Source: Chelydra serpentina (Eukaryota; Chordata; Testudines; Chelydridae). Taken from it: a stretch of DNA of 64,000 bases. The notes below the pieces were generated by a model. It searched no databases and was not told where the DNA came from. It worked only from the letters and a program-made list of their open reading frames with translations. Positions 59,568-64,000 of the stretch are shown here, piece after piece. The stretch spans positions 3,782,001 through 3,846,000 of the forward strand of contig JBAIAC010000018.1 in the NCBI GenBank assembly GCA_037349315.1. Reading direction: 5' to 3'. The translations under genes were made by a program, and so were the position numbers. Position 1 is the first letter of the stretch, and the number at the start of each line of letters is the position of its first letter.

Positions 59568-60315
59568 CGGTAACTCCTCACTTAAAGTTGTCCCGGTTAA
59601 CGTTGTTTCCTTCTTAGGTTGCTGATCAATTAGGGAACATGCTCATTTACAGTTGTGAAATGCTCCCTTCTAATGTCGTTTGCAGGCTACCAATGGCAGT
59701 TCCAGCTGTCCCTTCCCCCACTGCCATGTGCTGCTCTCCAAGACTCCTGCCTGCTTGCTGTGTGGGGGGGAGGGGAAGAAGAGGGGGGCTAATGTCTCCC
59801 TGCACCTTGCTTACCCCATCTTCCATAGAGCGGGGGACACATGAGGGAGGGAGCTGCTGCCTTAGGCAGATGCTGCAACTATGGGGCTTGCTGATCTAAT
59901 TAACAAGGCAGTGTACTTCTGACCCCACTCTTGATACCTAATTGGAAATGCGCATCTCTGTCTCTGGTTTCCTGCTGGCTTGTAGAGTGTGAGAGTTAAC
60001 CCTGGAGGGCTCAGTGGAGTGCTAGTCCTAGCTCATCCTTCCTAAGGCATTCCCTGGGAAATTCCCACCCTCTGGTTCCTCCACCTCAACCAAGCTTCAC
60101 TATCATCATCGCCGTGTACCAGTATTCAATTGTGTGTTTAAAACTTTGTGTGTGTGTGTGTAATATAGTCTTTTGTCTGGTGAAAAAAATTTCCCTGGAA
60201 CCTAACCCCTTTATTTACATTAATTCTTATGGGGAAATTGGATTCGTTTAACATAGTTTCGTTTAAAGTCGCATTTTTCAGGAATATAACTATAATGTTA
60301 AGTGGGGAGTTACTG
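59568..60315. mobile_element. Tc1/mariner (Tigger-like) non-autonomous element in the 3' UTR
   Basis: The element is 748 bp, flanked by TA at 59566-59567 and 60316-60317. It begins CGGTAACTCCTCACTTAAAG and ends GTTAAGTGGGGAGTTACTG, whose complement is CAGTAACTCCCCACTTAAC. These are inverted repeats of about 25 bp. A TA duplication with a CAGT-type end fits the Tigger/pogo group. A second inner pair, GTTTAAAGTCG near 60261-60271 against CCCGGTTAACGTTG, extends the symmetry. No transposase frame is present. Confidence 0.75.
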
Positions 60316-61984
60316 TATCTAAAAGATGCCCTTTGAGCCACTAGAGAAAATACATGGGACACTATTTTTCAAAATGTGGCACATACTACCAAAATGCTAT
60401 CCAACAAAAGTCAGAGTGTGAAATTGCATCTGAGGGTACTCAATAGTACTACACTTTAACTTCCAGTAGTATGGAAGCAATGTTGTAAAGCAGCTTAAAA
60501 TATTTACAGTTTTCTAGATATTGGTGGGTTGGACTAAAACACCAGAGGGGGAAGCAGACTGGGCAATTTTTAAGGCTCAGAAAATAATTTTAGTAGGACT
60601 GATACTGCTTTTAAAACCACTAGAATCTGCTTAAATAAATACTTCCAGTGGAGATACTGTACACAGCACATGCTTGGGAAGGGGATGGATACGGACAGGT
60701 TTAAAATGTACTGTAGTTTCTGCAAGTGAAAGTCTATTTTAGAGGAAGTGAGAAAAAAAACTTTTCAATAAATTTCCCCTTCCCCCCTTTGGAATTCTCC
60801 TGCGGTTAACTCGCATTAAACATTTATCGTAGTGATTCTTCTTAACCTCCCCTCCTCCCCTTTGTGGACCAGGATTTGGAATTTCCCAGTTGCTAAGAAA
60901 TTCTAGACCCACAGTCTGGAAGGGGCTAATACTGTTGCATTGTGCAGCAATTTTATCCTTTAATTTGTGCTTTGTCTATTTGTATTATAAACACACGCGC
61001 GTGCACTTCTAACCTAAAGTCACTGTTAAGTAATTAATATTAAATGGTGAAAAAAAGTTATATAAACAAGCACACACAAAAAGGAACTATAGGACTATTC
61101 ATGTTTTTAATAAGTGAGATTCTAGTAGGGCACTTGATAAGAATGCTGTATCTCTCGCTGAATATTTATTATTTTGGTAAGGAATATTCCATATTGGTAT
61201 CTTTTTTTGATTTCACTTTTAAGGAAGCCTTGCTTATTTACTTCCAGATTTTTTAGGTGTCTTTTTTTTTTAACACTACAGGCTTAATGTAGTTGAACTG
61301 GGGACTTTACAACTTCCAAAAGTATTTTTCATGTGGGATATTCTCAATAAACAGTGTTCTGCTTTTGAGCAAACGTTAGAATTGTCTAGGGTCAATCCTG
61401 CCTTCTAGAACATAGCAGATGTATCAGAAACGACATTATATCTTAGAAAATCAGCAACTGTGCTTTTTATGTGCATGCTCTGTAAGTGATTTCTCAAAAT
61501 ATGCCTCTTGGAGGGCAGGACTGAATTTAAAGGTTTTGAGTGAAAGTGGGTTTAGGGGTGCATAATTGAACCATGATGGCAGACTTTTTTACAAGTTCAG
61601 TTACATCAAGCATACAGCTTTATCTGTAAATATAATGAATGCTTAATAGAACATGATCACAGTTTTAAAGGTAATTGCTGGGTAGTGGGTGCAATATGTG
61701 TTGATCGATTCAGTAGTCTTTCCCTGCTGTGTTTGCTGAAATAAAAACATTTACTATTCATATGAATGGCTTTGCAAACAGCAGTAAAGTGAAAATACTT
61801 TCATTCACAGATTACAGTTGCTTAAACGTCCATGTTTTTTGCCTTGTTTTGTATTAAAAAAATTAGTTAAAGAAGCCTGGTGATTTGCTTGCTTGCTTTC
61901 TTTATGCTTTGGCTTCTACTTTTGACTTCATATTTGCAAATTTCATAAGACAAAACTCTGTTCCTGTTACCAGTTTTGATTCTA

Positions 61985-62046
61985 AATAAAGATGTATGAA
62001 AAGCAGAGTCTGCAAAGCAATATCATGATGTAAACGTATTAATAAA
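61985..62046 (+). promoter_or_regulatory. PDLIM5: Candidate PDLIM5 polyadenylation signals
   Basis: AATAAA occurs at 61985-61990 and again at 62041-62046. The second is 15-20 bp before a GCA candidate cleavage site and about 25 bp before a GT/T-rich stretch (GGGTGGTTGTTTTTTG), the usual arrangement of a vertebrate poly(A) site. Confidence 0.55.
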
Positions 62047-62063
62047 CAGCTTTGGAGTTGCAT

Positions 62064-64000
62064 TTATTTTGATGGGTGGTTGTTTTTTGTCTTCAGATAT
62101 TTTTTAAGGTCACACAAGTGAAGCAGAAATGTAGCCCAGAACAATACTATTACCCTATTCCTATGAATTGAGCATTCTTTATTTCAAAATACTGGCCAGA
62201 GTAGAATATTTTGCAGTTTATTTGCAAGTGTATTTGGCATTTTTCCCTAGGTTGAGGCTTTTCATAGCAATACTATCTCCCATGACGAGCATTATCTGAT
62301 ACTGTATTTAGCCTTGGTACAAAGCATTCTCTGCTTTCACCTAGGGATACTTAACCATCTACTGTAACGTGGTCAATTACTTCATGATAAAGCAGCCTCA
62401 TAAGATTCTTATGAGCTGGATATCTCTTAAATAGGCAAATGCACTGTTGTTTTCTGTCTTTATTTGTACAAGCAGAAAAAATACTGCACATGGCTCTATA
62501 AAATTTAGATGAAACTTTACCATGTTTAGGCTATGAATAAGACAAATGCAAGTCTATTTGCAAACAGTATATTAAACTCCAGAAGCCAAACTCTTAAAGG
62601 CATCAAGTCTAAATTTGACATTTTAATGGGAGAGGTTTGGTTTCTATCAATCACAACATCATTTAACATTAAAATACTCCGACAAAAATAAGAGATCTGT
62701 CATTCTTTCATTAAGAAACTGTAATCTAGTGTAAGATTTATAGGCTAAAAACTCAACAGCGTGTTTTCACAATAAATCCCCTTTCACTGCTCAACCCAGA
62801 ACAAGTCTCTCTGTCACTCAAAGCGTTTGCCGATCAAAATGCCCTGTATAAGATCTTCAAAGGCTTTCTCACAAAATTGCATATAAATCCTTTTACCAGC
62901 AAAAGCTTAGTATAGGTTTGTGTTTTACTTTCTTGGGGCACTGGTTAATTTCTTGTGCTCAGACAAGATCTTGGTTATATCAGAAACACGTAGGGCCTAA
63001 TTTATTATTAGCAGTCTGGTGTTAATTAGGGGTAATTACCAGAAATAGTTTTCTTGATGGAAATTTATTATAGGATCACACTTTACTGATGGCAAAATAG
63101 GAGTCACTGAAAGAATGCAGCTCCTACTCATAACCAACTAATTAATAAGGTGCCAAAATTCCTCTGAGAAGGGTTTGGTTCTAACTATGGGACCCTAACA
63201 GGGCAAATGGTTCCTATACAGTATTTAAAATTTAAAAGGGGAAAAGAGGGAGGAGGAGAAATTGCTGCCCAGGAGAAGTCTCAAAAGTTGCATGGCTTTT
63301 ACTTGCACTTATAAATGAAAGCATTTAACTCAGTTCCTAGGCTTATTAGAACACTCGTTTTCCCTTTTATGCAGACAGAAAAACAGCTGCAAATTTATTA
63401 TCTTGTTTGGTGTTCTGAGCTTGATTTTCAGTTTTCCTTGTGTATATCATACATTGTGGCTGTGCTTTATGAATAGGACTTTAGAAATAACAGACTATTG
63501 TACTAAATGTTATTCCCATTTAAAAACTCTCCATTTTTTATGTAATGGCTTAAAAAGTAAAGCTCAGAGTAAGTGGCAAATTTATATTAATGATTGATAT
63601 GTAAGGTATGGCTTCTACACTTTAATACACCTAAATGTACGGCATATTAAGGCAGTTTTGGAATAGAAATGCACTGTCAGTTATTAACAATAACTGTGTG
63701 GTTCAGTGGAAGGCACATTCAAGGAATATGTTTTCTTTGCATCTGAACAGAATATTATAATGCAGTGGAGGGCAACCAAAACCTTGCTTACTCTGTTATA
63801 AACGAAAGAATAAAAAAAATCGCAGTGGAGTAAAAGAATTGTAGCTGGCTGATCTGGAAAAATATTCTGGGTGAGATTTTTGAAGAGCCAAAGGGATTTA
63901 GGAGCACAAGTTCCATTACAAATCATTTGGATTTATGCTCCAGATGGCTTACGAACTTAGACGAGTCACACCCTTTATCTTGTGTGTTTTAAAAGCTTCT
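62064..64000. other. Sequence downstream of PDLIM5, nothing recognised
   Basis: AT-rich with only short unsupported open frames on both strands. No exon, terminal repeat or RNA gene could be supported. Confidence 0.5.

Larger units (their letters stand above)
58854..62063 (+). other. PDLIM5: PDLIM5 3' UTR (inferred extent)
   Basis: About 3.2 kb of AT-rich sequence after the stop codon. AATAAA signals occur at about 58932, 60767, 61345, 61740, 61985 and 62041. The pair at 61985 and 62041 is the strongest end, because a GT-rich stretch (about 62071-62090) follows a GCA cleavage candidate near 62063. Earlier signals could produce shorter 3' UTRs. It includes a microsatellite hairpin and a DNA transposon (listed separately). 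The end is inferred without transcript data. Confidence 0.55.

Overview
The window is vertebrate genomic DNA, most likely from a turtle. It has large introns with canonical GT-AG splice sites and AT-rich intronic sequence. Its transposable elements fit a turtle: CR1 LINEs with their 3' ends recognisable, DIRS-type retrotransposons, hAT elements with 8-bp target duplications, and many small Harbinger-like MITEs of the GGSCTGGTCTACACT type. The turtle assignment is an inference from the repeats. No prokaryotic gene, CRISPR array, tRNA or rRNA was found.

The one host gene that can be supported is the 3' half of PDLIM5 (ENH, Enigma homologue) on the + strand. Six coding exons lie at 21571-21755, 44775-44949, 51812-51992, 53380-53500, 57692-57807 and 58764-58853. 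Their phases fit together without a frameshift and encode about 288 residues: a variable linker followed by three C-terminal LIM domains, ending in HSVNF and a stop. The N-terminal PDZ exons and the first linker exons are not seen and presumably lie upstream. The 3' UTR probably runs to about 62060, where AATAAA signals are followed by a GT-rich stretch; 62065-64000 looks intergenic.

Region by region. 1-21570 is intron: it holds a 686-bp solo LTR with a 5-bp duplication (2783-3468), a nested LINE/hAT/MITE stack (4478-9770), four more MITEs (12598, 16071, 18050, 19486) and a minus-strand pseudogene-like reading frame (15108-15556). The 23-kb intron 21756-44774 holds two head-to-tail DIRS retrotransposons (about 25677-31310), a short hAT (37129-37316), MITE-like elements at 39985 and 41607, and an old L3/CR1 fragment. 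The later introns are short; they contain two strong hairpins (46215-46275 and 56471-56514) and a 698-bp hAT with an intact 8-bp duplication (55698-56395). The 3' UTR contains a (TG)n(CA)n palindromic microsatellite and a Tigger/mariner-like element flanked by TA.

No new multi-gene system is visible. The most interesting signals are the datable nesting of mobile elements, the hAT that carries an internal 53-bp minisatellite, the paired DIRS copies, the coding-like minus-strand frame, and the two near-perfect intronic hairpins.
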